From contig NZ_MAYT01000012.1 in assembly GCF_001685015.1 (NCBI RefSeq), positions 291,269 through 355,268 on the forward strand: a stretch of 64,000 nucleotides of DNA, given 5' to 3'. Made by a program: the position numbers and the translations under genes. Under the pieces are notes generated by a model, which was not told the origin of the DNA, did no database searches, and was given only the letters and a program-made list of their open reading frames with translations. This DNA comes from Pseudobacillus wudalianchiensis (GTDB lineage Bacteria; Bacillota; Bacilli; Bacillales; Domibacillaceae). Shown in pieces: positions 8,190 through 16,787 of the stretch. Positions within the stretch are counted from its first letter, which is position 1; each line of letters begins with the position of its first letter.

Positions 8190-8678
8190 TTAAAAATAGA
8201 TATGCTTTGCTTCCAATTCTTCCCCTATCTCAATAATCCCATAAGAAAACCTCGGCTGAAATCGCCTGTCAGTAGGTGAACCGGGGTTAAACAAAAGAGT
8301 ACCACCATACATTTGTGAGTAGGGGATATGGGAGTGTCCGAACACGATAAGGTCCAATTGTTCCTGTTGAAAAGCTTCTAATGCACGTTCGGGTGTCTTT
8401 TTCTTTTTCCCGATATGGCCGTGGGTGACGCCAATACGAAACCTTCCAGCTTCGATAATCCTCTTTTCCTCAAAGAAATCCCTGACTTCAGGGGGATCAA
8501 CATTGCCGAGAACGCCAGCGACAGGGGCCATTTCCTTCAGTTGCTCATACACATCGAGGCTTGTCCAGTCTCCTGCGTGAATAATTAGATCGGCGTCTTT
8601 TATTTCTTCCATAACTATTTCGGGAAGCTGTTTGCCCTTTTTCGGCATATGCGTATCCGATAAAACGGCTATTTTCAT
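8190..8678 (-). CDS. YfcE/MJ0936-type metallophosphoesterase
   Basis: 162 residues from the ATG at 8678, chosen over an ATG 18 bases upstream because the family begins MKIAVLSDTH and GGAGATGAG lies just ahead. Calcineurin-like metal ligands are visible: D-x-H (SDTHMP), HAGDW, GNVD, THGHIG and FGHSH, then NPGSP. The family hydrolyses small phosphodiesters such as 2',3'-cAMP analogues with Mn or Ni in the cytoplasm; the natural substrate is not known. It is transcribed in the same direction as helD but separated by a terminator. The 3' end converges on the HNH gene; 8033-8189 holds nothing I recognise. Confidence 0.85.
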   Translation of the reverse strand: MKIAVLSDTHMPKKGKQLPEIVMEEIKDADLIIHAGDWTSLDVYEQLKEMAPVAGVLGNVDPPEVRDFFEEKRIIEAGRFRIGVTHGHIGKKKKTPERALEAFQQEQLDLIVFGHSHIPYSQMYGGTLLFNPGSPTDRRFQPRFSYGIIEIGEELEAKHIYF

Positions 8679-8721
8679 GAAATGTCTCATCTCCATTCTA
8701 TCCCGTTAATTTTTTAATGTA

Positions 8722-8765
8722 AAACAGCCGGCAGTATGAAAGTCATGATGAAGTGCCGGCTGTTT
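8722..8765 (-). terminator. rho-independent terminator of helD
   Basis: AAACAGCCGGCA (8722-8733) and TGCCGGCTGTTT (8754-8765) form a perfect 12-bp stem just downstream of the helD stop on the minus strand. Confidence 0.85.
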
Positions 8766-8789
8766 ATTGATCGTAATAATCCAGCTACA

Positions 8790-11123
8790 TCAAGCTTGGA
8801 TGAGATGTTCCTGCAGAGCATTTTGTAAAAGTGGGCTTGGTTCGCCTACGCTGTACAGCTGTAAATCATGCATTGCCCTAGTGCAGGCGGTGTAGAACAC
8901 TCTGCGTAGGCTCTCATCGCCGTATACTTGCTGTGATGCGTCGTAAATGATGACGGCGTCAAATTCGATGCCTTTGGATAAGTACGACGGGATGACAACG
9001 ACTCCTTGTTCATATTCCAACGAGCCATTTTTCAAGAGCTTGATGTCCTCGATGCTGGACAGGGCTTCATAGGCGCGATTGCTTTCCTCGGCTGATTTGC
9101 AGATGATGGCTATGCTGTGATAGCCTTGTTGTCGCCAATCTGCGACTTTGGAGGCAATGCAGCGATGCAGGTCTGCGTGATCAGATAATTGTGTCAGCAC
9201 AGGCCGCTTGCCGTCCCGTTCGAAAGGGACAATCCGGTCGCCGTTCGGTATGAGTCTGCGGGTAAATTCAATAATCGGTTTGGTGGAACGGTAGCTGCGT
9301 GTCAGGTTGATCACGTTTGTTTCAGCCGATCCGTATAAGCTGGTCAAGGTTTGAAAGTCCACCATTTCGCTGGCATGGGCGAATATGGCTTGGTTAAAGT
9401 CCCCTAGCACCGTCATTTTTGCCCAAGGAAACAAGCGTTTTAAAAACTCGAATTGAAACGGGGAATAGTCCTGCGCTTCGTCAACGATGATGTGCTTGAT
9501 GGAACTGTTCGTCTGAAAGCCTAGTATGAGCTCTTTCATCAATAAGAACGGAGTAGCATCTTCATACAATAGTTTGTCTTCGTCTAACGCGTTGACCGTC
9601 AATCGGCAAATATCCGTCCACTCCGCGGGTGTTTTCTCCAGCCACTGTTGGATCTGCAGAGGATCAACAAAAAGCTGTTTATATATTCCCTTGATGTCGA
9701 TGAAACGAAACGCGCGGATTCGTTTTCGTAAAGGCGTCAGCTTCTGCCGGACAATCAACTGGGCCAGTGCTTTCGGCTCCATGTCATAATCGGCGATGTC
9801 TTCCTCTTTAAATCCTCGCTTTTTCGCTAAGTACGTATAAGCCTCATGATACTCCTCATTGCTAAGCAGCTCGATTTCTTCCTGTACCCACGGCTTCTTT
9901 CGTTCAGCCTTTTCTGCTTCCTCTATTTGCTTGATTAACCAATCCTTCAATTTTTCAAGTCTGTTGTGAAAGCGGAGGGAGGTGTCGTGGCTGTAAAACC
10001 GATCGGCTATTTGTTGAGCCGTTACAATAGACGTTCCTCTGAAGCTAATGCCTTTGAATACCATTCCAGCTAACTCCAACGACTTCCGGTAGGAGTGAAT
10101 CGCCTCAAAAAAAGCGGTAGATGCTTTGAAGCGGATGCTCGCAACTCTTGACTTATACACAGGAGTATTCGATGCCGTTAACACATATTCCAGTTGATCG
10201 TAGGGGTGTTCAATTTGAAACTGTTTGCTCAGCCGATGGTCCAAATATTCCTGGAAGGTGACTTGCTGCATATTTTCTTCGCCGAGCTCCGGCAGCACAT
10301 TCGACACGTAGCTGTTAAACATCGAGTTAGGTGAAAAGAGAATAATTTGATCAGCGTTCAAGCTATCGCGATATTTGTAGAGCAAATAAGCAATCCGCTG
10401 CAGGGCGGCCGATGTCTTGCCGCTGCCCGCGGCTCCGTGGACAATAAGCAGTCTCCCGCGATCATGACGGATGATCCGGTTTTGCTCCTGCTGAATGGTC
10501 GCGACGATGTTGTGCATATGTTTATCCGTGCCTTTGCCCAGCACTTGCTGTAAAATCTCGTCTCCAATGGTGAGGCTCGTATCGAACATCGATTGGAGAG
10601 TGCCGCCGCGAATCAGGTATTGCCACTTTTTCTCCAGTTGGCCTTCAATGACGCCCCCCGGTGTGACATAGTTGGCGGGACCAGGCTGGTAATCGTAGTA
10701 GACACTGGAGACCGGCGCTCTCCAGTCGTAAATAAGGAAATGCTCGCCGCTTTCATCTGTGAGAGTGGAGATGCCAATATAGACTTGTTCGGGAGTAGAA
10801 GTTCCCCCTTCCATAAAGTCGATTCGGCCAAAGTAGGGAATCTCCTGCATGCGGCGCAGCGCGGCCAGTCGTTTAGATGCATGTCTGTGGGTGCTTTGGC
10901 TGACAGACAGAGCTTGAGCTTCTTGTCTCAAGCCGATGATCGTCTCGAGATAATCATCGAAAGTATCCACATTCACTTTGACTTCATCCCAGAAGTGTTT
11001 GCGGATCTGAACTACTTCATTCCGATGCCGGGAAGTATCTTTCTCCAGCCTGCTAATTCGCTCTGTAATCGTCTCGATGACACGATCGACTCGTTTTTGT
11101 TCCTGCTGAAATTCTGAATTCAT
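8790..11123 (-). CDS. helD: RNA polymerase recycling ATPase HelD
   Basis: 777 residues from the ATG at 11123; the GTG at 11132 lies directly on the AAGGGG ribosome site and so cannot be the start. Length agrees with B. subtilis HelD (774). A long N-terminal coiled coil (about 1-100, the arm that enters the polymerase secondary channel) is followed by a superfamily 1 helicase core: HGAAGSGKTSAAL (Walker A, about 230), IVDEAQD (Walker B) and NLTRSYRST, then SYLSKGIEFD near the end. HelD detaches stalled RNA polymerase from DNA using ATP. It is a single gene with its own terminator. The region upstream carries an inverted repeat (see 11178-11222). Confidence 0.9.
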   Translation of the reverse strand: MNSEFQQEQKRVDRVIETITERISRLEKDTSRHRNEVVQIRKHFWDEVKVNVDTFDDYLETIIGLRQEAQALSVSQSTHRHASKRLAALRRMQEIPYFGRIDFMEGGTSTPEQVYIGISTLTDESGEHFLIYDWRAPVSSVYYDYQPGPANYVTPGGVIEGQLEKKWQYLIRGGTLQSMFDTSLTIGDEILQQVLGKGTDKHMHNIVATIQQEQNRIIRHDRGRLLIVHGAAGSGKTSAALQRIAYLLYKYRDSLNADQIILFSPNSMFNSYVSNVLPELGEENMQQVTFQEYLDHRLSKQFQIEHPYDQLEYVLTASNTPVYKSRVASIRFKASTAFFEAIHSYRKSLELAGMVFKGISFRGTSIVTAQQIADRFYSHDTSLRFHNRLEKLKDWLIKQIEEAEKAERKKPWVQEEIELLSNEEYHEAYTYLAKKRGFKEEDIADYDMEPKALAQLIVRQKLTPLRKRIRAFRFIDIKGIYKQLFVDPLQIQQWLEKTPAEWTDICRLTVNALDEDKLLYEDATPFLLMKELILGFQTNSSIKHIIVDEAQDYSPFQFEFLKRLFPWAKMTVLGDFNQAIFAHASEMVDFQTLTSLYGSAETNVINLTRSYRSTKPIIEFTRRLIPNGDRIVPFERDGKRPVLTQLSDHADLHRCIASKVADWRQQGYHSIAIICKSAEESNRAYEALSSIEDIKLLKNGSLEYEQGVVVIPSYLSKGIEFDAVIIYDASQQVYGDESLRRVFYTACTRAMHDLQLYSVGEPSPLLQNALQEHLIQA

Positions 11124-11156
11124 CGCAAACACCCCTTAAAAAAATAAATATAAGTG

Positions 11157-11186
11157 TTGACTAACTAATAAATTATATTGTATAAT
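11157..11186 (+). promoter_or_regulatory. sigma-A-like promoter facing away from helD
   Basis: TTGACT (11157-11162), 18 bases, TATAAT (11181-11186) on the plus strand. No plus-strand protein gene follows; the only element ahead is the 19-bp hairpin with a T-run at 11274-11322, so a short RNA of about 130 bases would result. The stretch is very AT-rich, which makes chance matches likely. Confidence 0.35.
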
Positions 11187-11222
11187 TAAAATAGGGATAA
11201 TATATTAAAAATAATTATACAA
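11178..11222. repeat. 11-bp inverted repeat upstream of helD
   Basis: TTGTATAATTA (11178-11188) recurs as its exact complement TAATTATACAA (11212-11222), 23 bases between. It lies 55-100 bases before the helD start and could be an operator or just AT-rich symmetry. Confidence 0.5.
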
Positions 11223-11273
11223 TGTCTATCTATATAAATGTACCACAGGATCTTATTTTTTTCAATGGAAAGT

Positions 11274-11322
11274 AGGGGTCAGTCCCCATCGCATTCAAGC
11301 GATGGGGACTGACCCCTTTTTT
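11274..11322 (+). terminator. perfect 19-bp hairpin of the GGGGTCAGTCCCC repeat family
   Basis: AGGGGTCAGTCCCCATCGC (11274-11292), loop ATTCAA, then the exact complement (11299-11317) and TTTTTT on the plus strand. It lies directly after the C26 peptidase stop on the minus strand. Related hairpins occur at 17779-17826 and 20351-20395, and a half-site at 41928-41939. Confidence 0.8.
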
Positions 11323-12085
11323 AAACCACACGTTTTTTAGTTTTATTTTGTTTGCAAGAATGAACGAATAGCTCGAAAAGCTTTAATTGTTCTTGGTGGA
11401 CATCGAACATCATTTCTGGATGCCATTGGACGGCAGCGACAAACGGGTAGTCCTTATGAACAATTCCTTCTATTACGCCGTCCTCTGATACGGCGGCAAT
11501 GTCGAGTCCTTGGCCAAGGGTATCGATCATTTGGTGATGAAAGCTATTGACTTCTACTTCTTCTTTTCCAAAACAATGGTGAAGCACCGAATCCTTGGCC
11601 AGCTTAACTTTGTGTGCAATGTTCCATTTAGGGCCCGTGTAGCCTGCGTGGTTAATATCTGTTTGATAGGCGTGGTCCATATCTTGGATTAACGTGCCTC
11701 CAAAAAAGACATTCAACAGCTGCAATCCCCGGCAAATGCCAAAGATCGGCATTTGCCGTTTGAGGGCTTTTTCAATCAGTTTGAGTTCGAACGTGTCTCT
11801 CATAGGGACAATGTTCCCAAGTCCCTTTTTATAAGGATGACCGTATAAGTGAGGATTGACATCACTTCCCCCGATGAGTAACAGGCCATCTAGACGATCT
11901 AATAGAGACTCTATATACTCCTCATCATCGATAAGAGGAATAGCTATTGGAATGCCGCCCCCTTTTTGAATACTAAGGGGGTCGTCAAGTGCCGACATGA
12001 AATGATCTTGCGCCACGCTGAACCTTAATTTATTTTCCTCGAAAGCGCTGACATAATAAGTGGTACATCCAATAAGCGGTTTCAT
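11321..12085 (-). CDS. class I glutamine amidotransferase-like gamma-glutamyl hydrolase (peptidase C26, PuuD-like)
   Basis: 254 residues from the ATG at 12085, 11 bases after AAGGAG; an ATG 9 bases further upstream is too close to that site. MKPLIGCTTYY opens the protein; the nucleophile is in GICRGLQLLNVFFGG, and the His-Glu pair is in VQWHPEMM, so the catalytic triad is complete. The family cleaves gamma-glutamyl bonds (for example gamma-glutamyl-GABA in putrescine breakdown) in the cytoplasm. It lies next to an amino-acid symporter and an amino-acid ABC transporter, which fits use of imported gamma-glutamyl compounds, but the substrate is inferred. Confidence 0.85.
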   Translation of the reverse strand: MKPLIGCTTYYVSAFEENKLRFSVAQDHFMSALDDPLSIQKGGGIPIAIPLIDDEEYIESLLDRLDGLLLIGGSDVNPHLYGHPYKKGLGNIVPMRDTFELKLIEKALKRQMPIFGICRGLQLLNVFFGGTLIQDMDHAYQTDINHAGYTGPKWNIAHKVKLAKDSVLHHCFGKEEVEVNSFHHQMIDTLGQGLDIAAVSEDGVIEGIVHKDYPFVAAVQWHPEMMFDVHQEQLKLFELFVHSCKQNKTKKRVV

Positions 12086-12215
12086 CGCTTGCATTTCTCC
12101 TTCGCATATATTCTTTCATAACAGCATAAGTGAAGATTTCAGCAGAAAAACCAAGAAAATGTGTGATCTCTTCCACAATTTGCAATACCTCTCACATGAT
12201 TCACCGACTTTTTTG

Positions 12216-13652
12216 TTAGTGGTCATGGAAAAGGGGTGTTTCTTCATCTACTTCTCCGGTCTTCATGTATCTTGCTTTGTAATCCAATAAGAGCTTCTTG
12301 AATTGATGGCTTAATACTAATAAAACAAAAATGTTAATGATGGTTGGAACAGCCGTAGTAATATTGGACATTAACCAAATATATTTGTCGGGAAAATGAA
12401 AGGCTGTTACATAGACGACGAATAAGAATTCAGGAAAAGCATAAAAAAGTTTTAAATACTTTAATAAGATGCTCTTAAGCGCCGGTGTTTTCCGTAGCAA
12501 GTGCCTGACAATGACCTCGCTATAAAAGTAGTAGCCGACCGATGTAGTAAAAGCAAAGAAGAAGAGCAGAATGGTCACCATATACCTTCCTGACATTCCA
12601 AGTATAGATTCAAAGGAATGCAAGGCCAATTCAATTCCGGAACCTCCCGTCATCCATTCTCCAGATATTATAATCACGATGGCTGTTAGGGTGCAGATGA
12701 TAATGGTAGTAAAGAACACCTCGAAGCAACCCCATAATCCCTGTTTAACAGGATGGTCCACTTTAGCCGTAGAGTGGATAATAGGTGAAGTTCCCCAGCC
12801 GAATTCTCCGCTGTAAACTGCCTGCGTAACCCCCATCGTGATGGCTTGAAATACAGTCGCTCCTGCAAATCCTCCAATGGCCGCGGTGCCAAAAAAAGCA
12901 TCCTTTACGATCAATTCAATGGACGGTAGGATCATATTAACATGTGTCACAATGATCACAAGCACTAAAGAAATATAAGACAGAGACATCATTGGCACAA
13001 TGAACGTTGACACTTTCCCTAAATACTTAATTCCTCGTCTAATCACCAGAAACACGGATGACGCATAGAGAAAAGAGACAATAAAAATATTCTGTCCAAA
13101 TGTTGAACTGATGGCGTGAGAGGCAACGTAGTTTTGGATGGATATGAAAATAGTTGAAATAATGCCAATTCCAAATAAAGCTGCCGGGATCATCCACTTT
13201 TTAAAGTTCATCTCTGTACCGATTCCTTTTTCGATATATAAAATGGGGCTTCCATATACATTTCCTTCTTTATCTGCTGTTCTATAGTGAACGGCAAGCG
13301 TCACTTCCGCCATTTTCACCATCATGCCGACAAGTGCAGCTACCCACATCCAAAAGACTGCGCCCGGTCCGCCGATGGCAATCGCTGCAGCAACCCCCCC
13401 TATGCTGCCGATTCCTACCGTGCTGCCAATGGCAATACTGGCAGCCTCAAACGAGGACAGCAATCCTTTGCCATGTTGAAGGACTTTGCTCTGAGTTATG
13501 CTATGCCACAATTCGCGAAAAATATGTAGGGCATGCCTAAATGGAAATAATCGATTTTCCATTGTGTAGTAAAAACCGGTGAGAAGAATAGCAAAAACGA
13601 GCGGTGAGTCCCATAAAAAATGTCCTAAAGTCTCTACTATCTTTTCATGCAA
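12216..13652 (-). CDS. alanine/glycine:cation (Na+) symporter, AGCS family
   Basis: 478 residues with roughly ten membrane helices. GSTVGIGSIGGVAAAIAIGG and VYSGEFGWGTSPIIHSTA match the sodium- and substrate-binding signatures of AGCS proteins (B. subtilis AlsT, E. coli DagA, YaaJ type). It imports small amino acids with Na+ or H+. It is divergent from the ABC transporter at 13813 with about 160 bases shared between them, so a common control region is possible. The C-terminus ends in an acidic cytoplasmic tail. Which amino acid is carried cannot be told from sequence. Confidence 0.88.
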   Translation of the reverse strand: MHEKIVETLGHFLWDSPLVFAILLTGFYYTMENRLFPFRHALHIFRELWHSITQSKVLQHGKGLLSSFEAASIAIGSTVGIGSIGGVAAAIAIGGPGAVFWMWVAALVGMMVKMAEVTLAVHYRTADKEGNVYGSPILYIEKGIGTEMNFKKWMIPAALFGIGIISTIFISIQNYVASHAISSTFGQNIFIVSFLYASSVFLVIRRGIKYLGKVSTFIVPMMSLSYISLVLVIIVTHVNMILPSIELIVKDAFFGTAAIGGFAGATVFQAITMGVTQAVYSGEFGWGTSPIIHSTAKVDHPVKQGLWGCFEVFFTTIIICTLTAIVIIISGEWMTGGSGIELALHSFESILGMSGRYMVTILLFFFAFTTSVGYYFYSEVIVRHLLRKTPALKSILLKYLKLFYAFPEFLFVVYVTAFHFPDKYIWLMSNITTAVPTIINIFVLLVLSHQFKKLLLDYKARYMKTGEVDEETPLFHDH

Positions 13653-13812
13653 AGAAATCTCTCCTTTCTTTGTTTATTGGAGAAGGCAACTTCAGGTATG
13701 TGAAATAAACCATAAGATTCACGAAATTTCACACATTTGCTTGAAATTTATTTTACATTACTTTCCTAACATTACAACAAGTAAAAAAATTCAGTTATCA
13801 GGGGGGATTTTT

Positions 13813-14595
13813 ATCAAAAATGTAAAGAAGTTGTTGTCGTTGGCGGTGTTGAGTGTAGTAATTCTGAGTATGATAGGTTGTTCTTCACAGGAGAAGAGCG
13901 GATCGGCAGAAGAAAGTGCCAATAATGTCTTAGTATTCGCTACGGCTCCAGATGGCGGAGCGTTTAGTGAGAAAAAGGATGGAGAGTTAGTGGGGTTTGA
14001 TATCGAAATCGTGGAGTCACTCGCAAAAAAAGCCGACTTTAAAGTTGAATGGAAAGAGATGAAATTCAACGGCATCATTCCTGCTCTTCAATCTAAGCAA
14101 ATTGATGGCGCTGCTGCTGCTATTACCATTCGTGATGACCGTAAAGCCGTTATAGATTTTACCGATTCCTATTTTGATTCAGGGCTTGTTCTTGTCGTAA
14201 AAAAGGGAAGCGCTATCAAAACAGCAGAAGATCTTAAAGGGAAGACCATTGTAGCCAAACAGGGAACATCTGGTCTTGAAAAGGCACAAGAGCTTGCAGC
14301 TAAGTATGGAGCCAATGTGAAGATTTTGGAAGACGAACCGACTCTTTATATGGATGTAGAAAAAGGAGGCTCCGATGCGCTCGTTAATGATTTTCCATTT
14401 GTTGCGGAGAAAATCAATTCGGGTACGGCTGGCGATTTGGAAATCATCGGGGAGAAGCTGACAGGTGAAGACTACGGGATTGCTATTGCTAAAGGTAATG
14501 AAGAAGTTGTGAAGAAATTTAATCAACATTTGAAAGAAATGAAGGAAAATGGTGAATACGAAGCTATTTATGACAAGTACTTTGGCTCCAACTAA
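13813..14595 (+). CDS. amino-acid ABC transporter substrate-binding lipoprotein, apparent ATC start
   Basis: 260 residues of the SBP_bac_3 family. A lipoprotein signal, KNVKKLLSLAVLSVVILS followed by MIGC, places the acylated cysteine at residue 23. The body has FATAPDGGAF, GELVGFDIEIVE, DFTDSYFDSG and VEKGGSDALVNDFP, the pattern of polar amino-acid binding proteins (GlnH/ArtP/TcyA type). There is no ATG, GTG or TTG at the expected place: the CAGGGGGG site is 6 bases before ATC at 13813, exactly where ATG would be. A TTG at 13831 would remove the charged n-region. Longer upstream reading gives implausible sequence. It is the first gene of a three-gene transporter operon. Confidence 0.82.
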   Translation: MKNVKKLLSLAVLSVVILSMIGCSSQEKSGSAEESANNVLVFATAPDGGAFSEKKDGELVGFDIEIVESLAKKADFKVEWKEMKFNGIIPALQSKQIDGAAAAITIRDDRKAVIDFTDSYFDSGLVLVVKKGSAIKTAEDLKGKTIVAKQGTSGLEKAQELAAKYGANVKILEDEPTLYMDVEKGGSDALVNDFPFVAEKINSGTAGDLEIIGEKLTGEDYGIAIAKGNEEVVKKFNQHLKEMKENGEYEAIYDKYFGSN

Positions 14596-14639
14596 AGAAG
14601 GGAACGATTACACCTAGCCCTTAGGAAAGGAAGTAGAGA

Positions 14640-15296
14640 ATGGAATTTTTCAATTTAATTGCAGATTCGATGCCACTCCTTTTGCAAGGAGTGCAGAAAA
14701 CGATCGAACTTGCCCTTTTGTCTCTGCTCTTAGCAACAACCCTTGGCCTTGTTTTTGGAATCATGCGTGTATCCAAGAAAGCCTATTTACAAGTGCCAGC
14801 TAAAGTTTATGTCAGCATTATCCGGGGAACGCCGCTTTATGTGCAAATTATCTTTTTCTACTTTGGTTTGTTTCCTCTTATTTTTGGCCGGGCTACCAGT
14901 CCGATCACAGCGGGCATCTTTGTGCTTAGTCTCCATGCTGGTGCCTACTTAGTCGAAATATTCCGTGCGGGAATTGAGTCAATCGACAGAGGACAGTTTG
15001 AAGCCGGGAGAGCTCTTGGTTTTACACACGGGCAAACGATGCGCTATATTATTCTGCCACAAGCGATCAAAAGGATGATCCCAGCCTTCGTGAACCAGTT
15101 TATTATCAGCATTAAAGACACTTCCCTTCTGGCGACGATTGGGATAGCGGAATTGACGTACTCTGCTCAAACGATTTATGCGGTTAATTTTAAAGCATTT
15201 GAGTTTTTAGCCGCGGTTGGGGTCATGTATTGGGTCATCATCAATGCTCTTACTTGGTTTTCTCATTGGATCGAAAGGCGGTTATCTGCTGTATGA
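14640..15296 (+). CDS. polar amino-acid ABC transporter permease
   Basis: 218 residues, about five membrane helices, AGGAAG 6 bases before the ATG. The His/Glu/Gln/Arg permease (HEQRo) signature is clear: [28 protein letters not shown], then the EAA loop [22 protein letters not shown] that contacts the ATPase. It forms the channel, probably as a homodimer. It lies 44 bases after the binding protein and overlaps the ATPase by 4 bases (ATGA), so the three proteins are co-translated parts of one importer. Confidence 0.92.
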   Translation: MEFFNLIADSMPLLLQGVQKTIELALLSLLLATTLGLVFGIMRVSKKAYLQVPAKVYVSIIRGTPLYVQIIFFYFGLFPLIFGRATSPITAGIFVLSLHAGAYLVEIFRAGIESIDRGQFEAGRALGFTHGQTMRYIILPQAIKRMIPAFVNQFIISIKDTSLLATIGIAELTYSAQTIYAVNFKAFEFLAAVGVMYWVIINALTWFSHWIERRLSAV

Positions 15297-16015
15297 TTAA
15301 AGTCAACGATTTAGGTAAATCATTCGGAAGTGCCGAGGTTTTAAAACATATTAATGTAGAAATCTACAAGCAAGAGGTGGTCTGCATTATCGGACCTTCC
15401 GGGTCAGGAAAATCTACTTTTTTACGCTGCTTAAATCGGTTAGAAGAACCGTCAACGGGCGAAGTTTGGATTGATGGGAAGAATATTATGGATAAGCAGG
15501 AGAATATCAATACAATCAGGCAAAATGTCGGGATGGTATTTCAGCACTTTAACCTCTTTCCGCATAAAACAGCCTTGGAGAATATTACCCTTGCTCTCCT
15601 AAAAATAAAAAAGTATACCAAGGCGGAGGCCGAACAACGCGGCCTGAAGCTTTTAGAAAAAGTAGGGTTATCGGCGAAAGCAAACCAGCATTCACACAGC
15701 CTTTCTGGAGGGCAGCAGCAGCGTGTCGCTATCGCAAGAGCTTTGGCTATGGAGCCCCAAGTGATGTTATTCGACGAACCGACATCCGCCCTTGATCCTG
15801 AAATGGTAGGCGAGGTTTTGCAAGTAATGAAAGACTTGGCTCGAGAAGGAATGACCATGGTAATCGTCACGCATGAAATGGGGTTTGCCAAGGAAGTGGC
15901 GGATCGGATTTTATTTATGGATGGCGGTTCTATCCTAGAAGAGGGGCAGCCAACTGAACTGTTTTTACAGGCAAAACAAGAAAGAACACGGGAATTTTTA
16001 AAAATGGTTTTGTAA
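15293..16015 (+). CDS. polar amino-acid ABC transporter ATPase (GlnQ-like)
   Basis: 240 residues from the ATG that overlaps the permease stop. Complete nucleotide-binding motifs: [10 protein letters not shown] (Walker A), the Q-loop in [27 protein letters not shown] (signature), [14 protein letters not shown] (Walker B) and the switch histidine in VTHEMGFA. Length and order agree with GlnQ/ArtM-type ATPases. It drives import of a polar amino acid by the binding protein and permease just upstream; glutamine, arginine or cystine are all possible. A strong terminator follows. Confidence 0.93.
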   Translation: MIKVNDLGKSFGSAEVLKHINVEIYKQEVVCIIGPSGSGKSTFLRCLNRLEEPSTGEVWIDGKNIMDKQENINTIRQNVGMVFQHFNLFPHKTALENITLALLKIKKYTKAEAEQRGLKLLEKVGLSAKANQHSHSLSGGQQQRVAIARALAMEPQVMLFDEPTSALDPEMVGEVLQVMKDLAREGMTMVIVTHEMGFAKEVADRILFMDGGSILEEGQPTELFLQAKQERTREFLKMVL

Positions 16016-16030
16016 GAGACTTTTTCAAGC

Positions 16031-16065
16031 GGACCCCTGAAATGGATAAATTCAGGGGTCCTTTT
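16031..16065 (+). terminator. rho-independent terminator of the ABC operon
   Basis: GGACCCCTGAA (16031-16041) pairs perfectly with TTCAGGGGTCC (16051-16061), followed by TTTT. Confidence 0.88.
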
Positions 16066-16118
16066 AGCTCTTCTTCTTGTATAATAATTCATTATGTAGG
16101 ACAAAGGGTGGGGGATCA

Positions 16119-16787
16119 ATGTCTAATACAATATATTTAGTGGAAGATAATGAAGATTTGAACTCAATTTTGAAGACTTATTTAGAGAGGGAAGGCTATC
16201 TAGTCGAAGGTTTTTTAGATGGAATGTCTGTGCATACAAAACTTCATTCGCCGCCGGATTTGTGGATTTTAGATATTATGCTGCCAGATACGACCGGTTA
16301 TACGTTATTTAAAGAAATTAAAAAGGTTCATCCGCACGTCCCTATTATATTCATTTCTGCTAAAAATGAGGAAATTGACCGGGTAGTAGGCTTAGAACTC
16401 GGATGTGATGATTATATATCGAAGCCATTTTTGCCAAGGGAATTGGTGATTAAAACCAATAAATTAATCGAGTTAACCTATGGTTCGAAGCATACTCATC
16501 ATAAGGTGATTAAAATGAATGATTATGTTATTAATCGTGAGAATTACACCGTTTCTTACGATGGCGTTTCATTATCTTTATCCAGCAAGGAATTTGAATT
16601 GTTATTATTCTTTATTGATCATGCCAACCAAGTTTTTTCAAGGGAACAAATTCTCGATCGCCTGTGGGATAAGAATTACTTTGGCTCAGATCGTGTAGTG
16701 GATGATACCGTTCGCCGTTTGCGTAAAAAAATACAGAACATTCCTATAGAAACGGTCTACGGCTATGGATACCGGTTAGTGAAATAA
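16119..16787 (+). CDS. cssR: OmpR/PhoB-family response regulator, CssR-like
   Basis: 222 residues from the ATG at 16119 behind GGTGGGGG. Receiver domain: acidic pair in YLVEDNEDL, phospho-acceptor Asp52 in WILDIMLPDT, switch Ser in FISAKNE and lysine in SKPFLPREL. The winged-helix domain ends VDDTVRRLRKKI and TVYGYGYRLVK. Blocks such as LWILDIMLPDT-GYTL and DYISKPFLPREL agree closely with B. subtilis CssR as I recall it; CssR controls htrA-type quality-control proteases under secretion stress. Its stop overlaps the kinase start by one base (TAATG). Whether it keeps that regulon is uncertain because its partner lacks the usual sensor. Confidence 0.8.
   Translation: MSNTIYLVEDNEDLNSILKTYLEREGYLVEGFLDGMSVHTKLHSPPDLWILDIMLPDTTGYTLFKEIKKVHPHVPIIFISAKNEEIDRVVGLELGCDDYISKPFLPRELVIKTNKLIELTYGSKHTHHKVIKMNDYVINRENYTVSYDGVSLSLSSKEFELLLFFIDHANQVFSREQILDRLWDKNYFGSDRVVDDTVRRLRKKIQNIPIETVYGYGYRLVK

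Noticed and set aside
10347-11117. Long plus-strand frames inside helD
   Set aside because: They are antisense shadows of a conserved gene, with no ribosome sites and no family features.
13579-13812. Upstream extension of the binding-protein frame to an ATG at 13579
   Set aside because: It would put 78 unlike residues in front of a perfect lipoprotein signal, overlap the divergent symporter gene and has no ribosome site.
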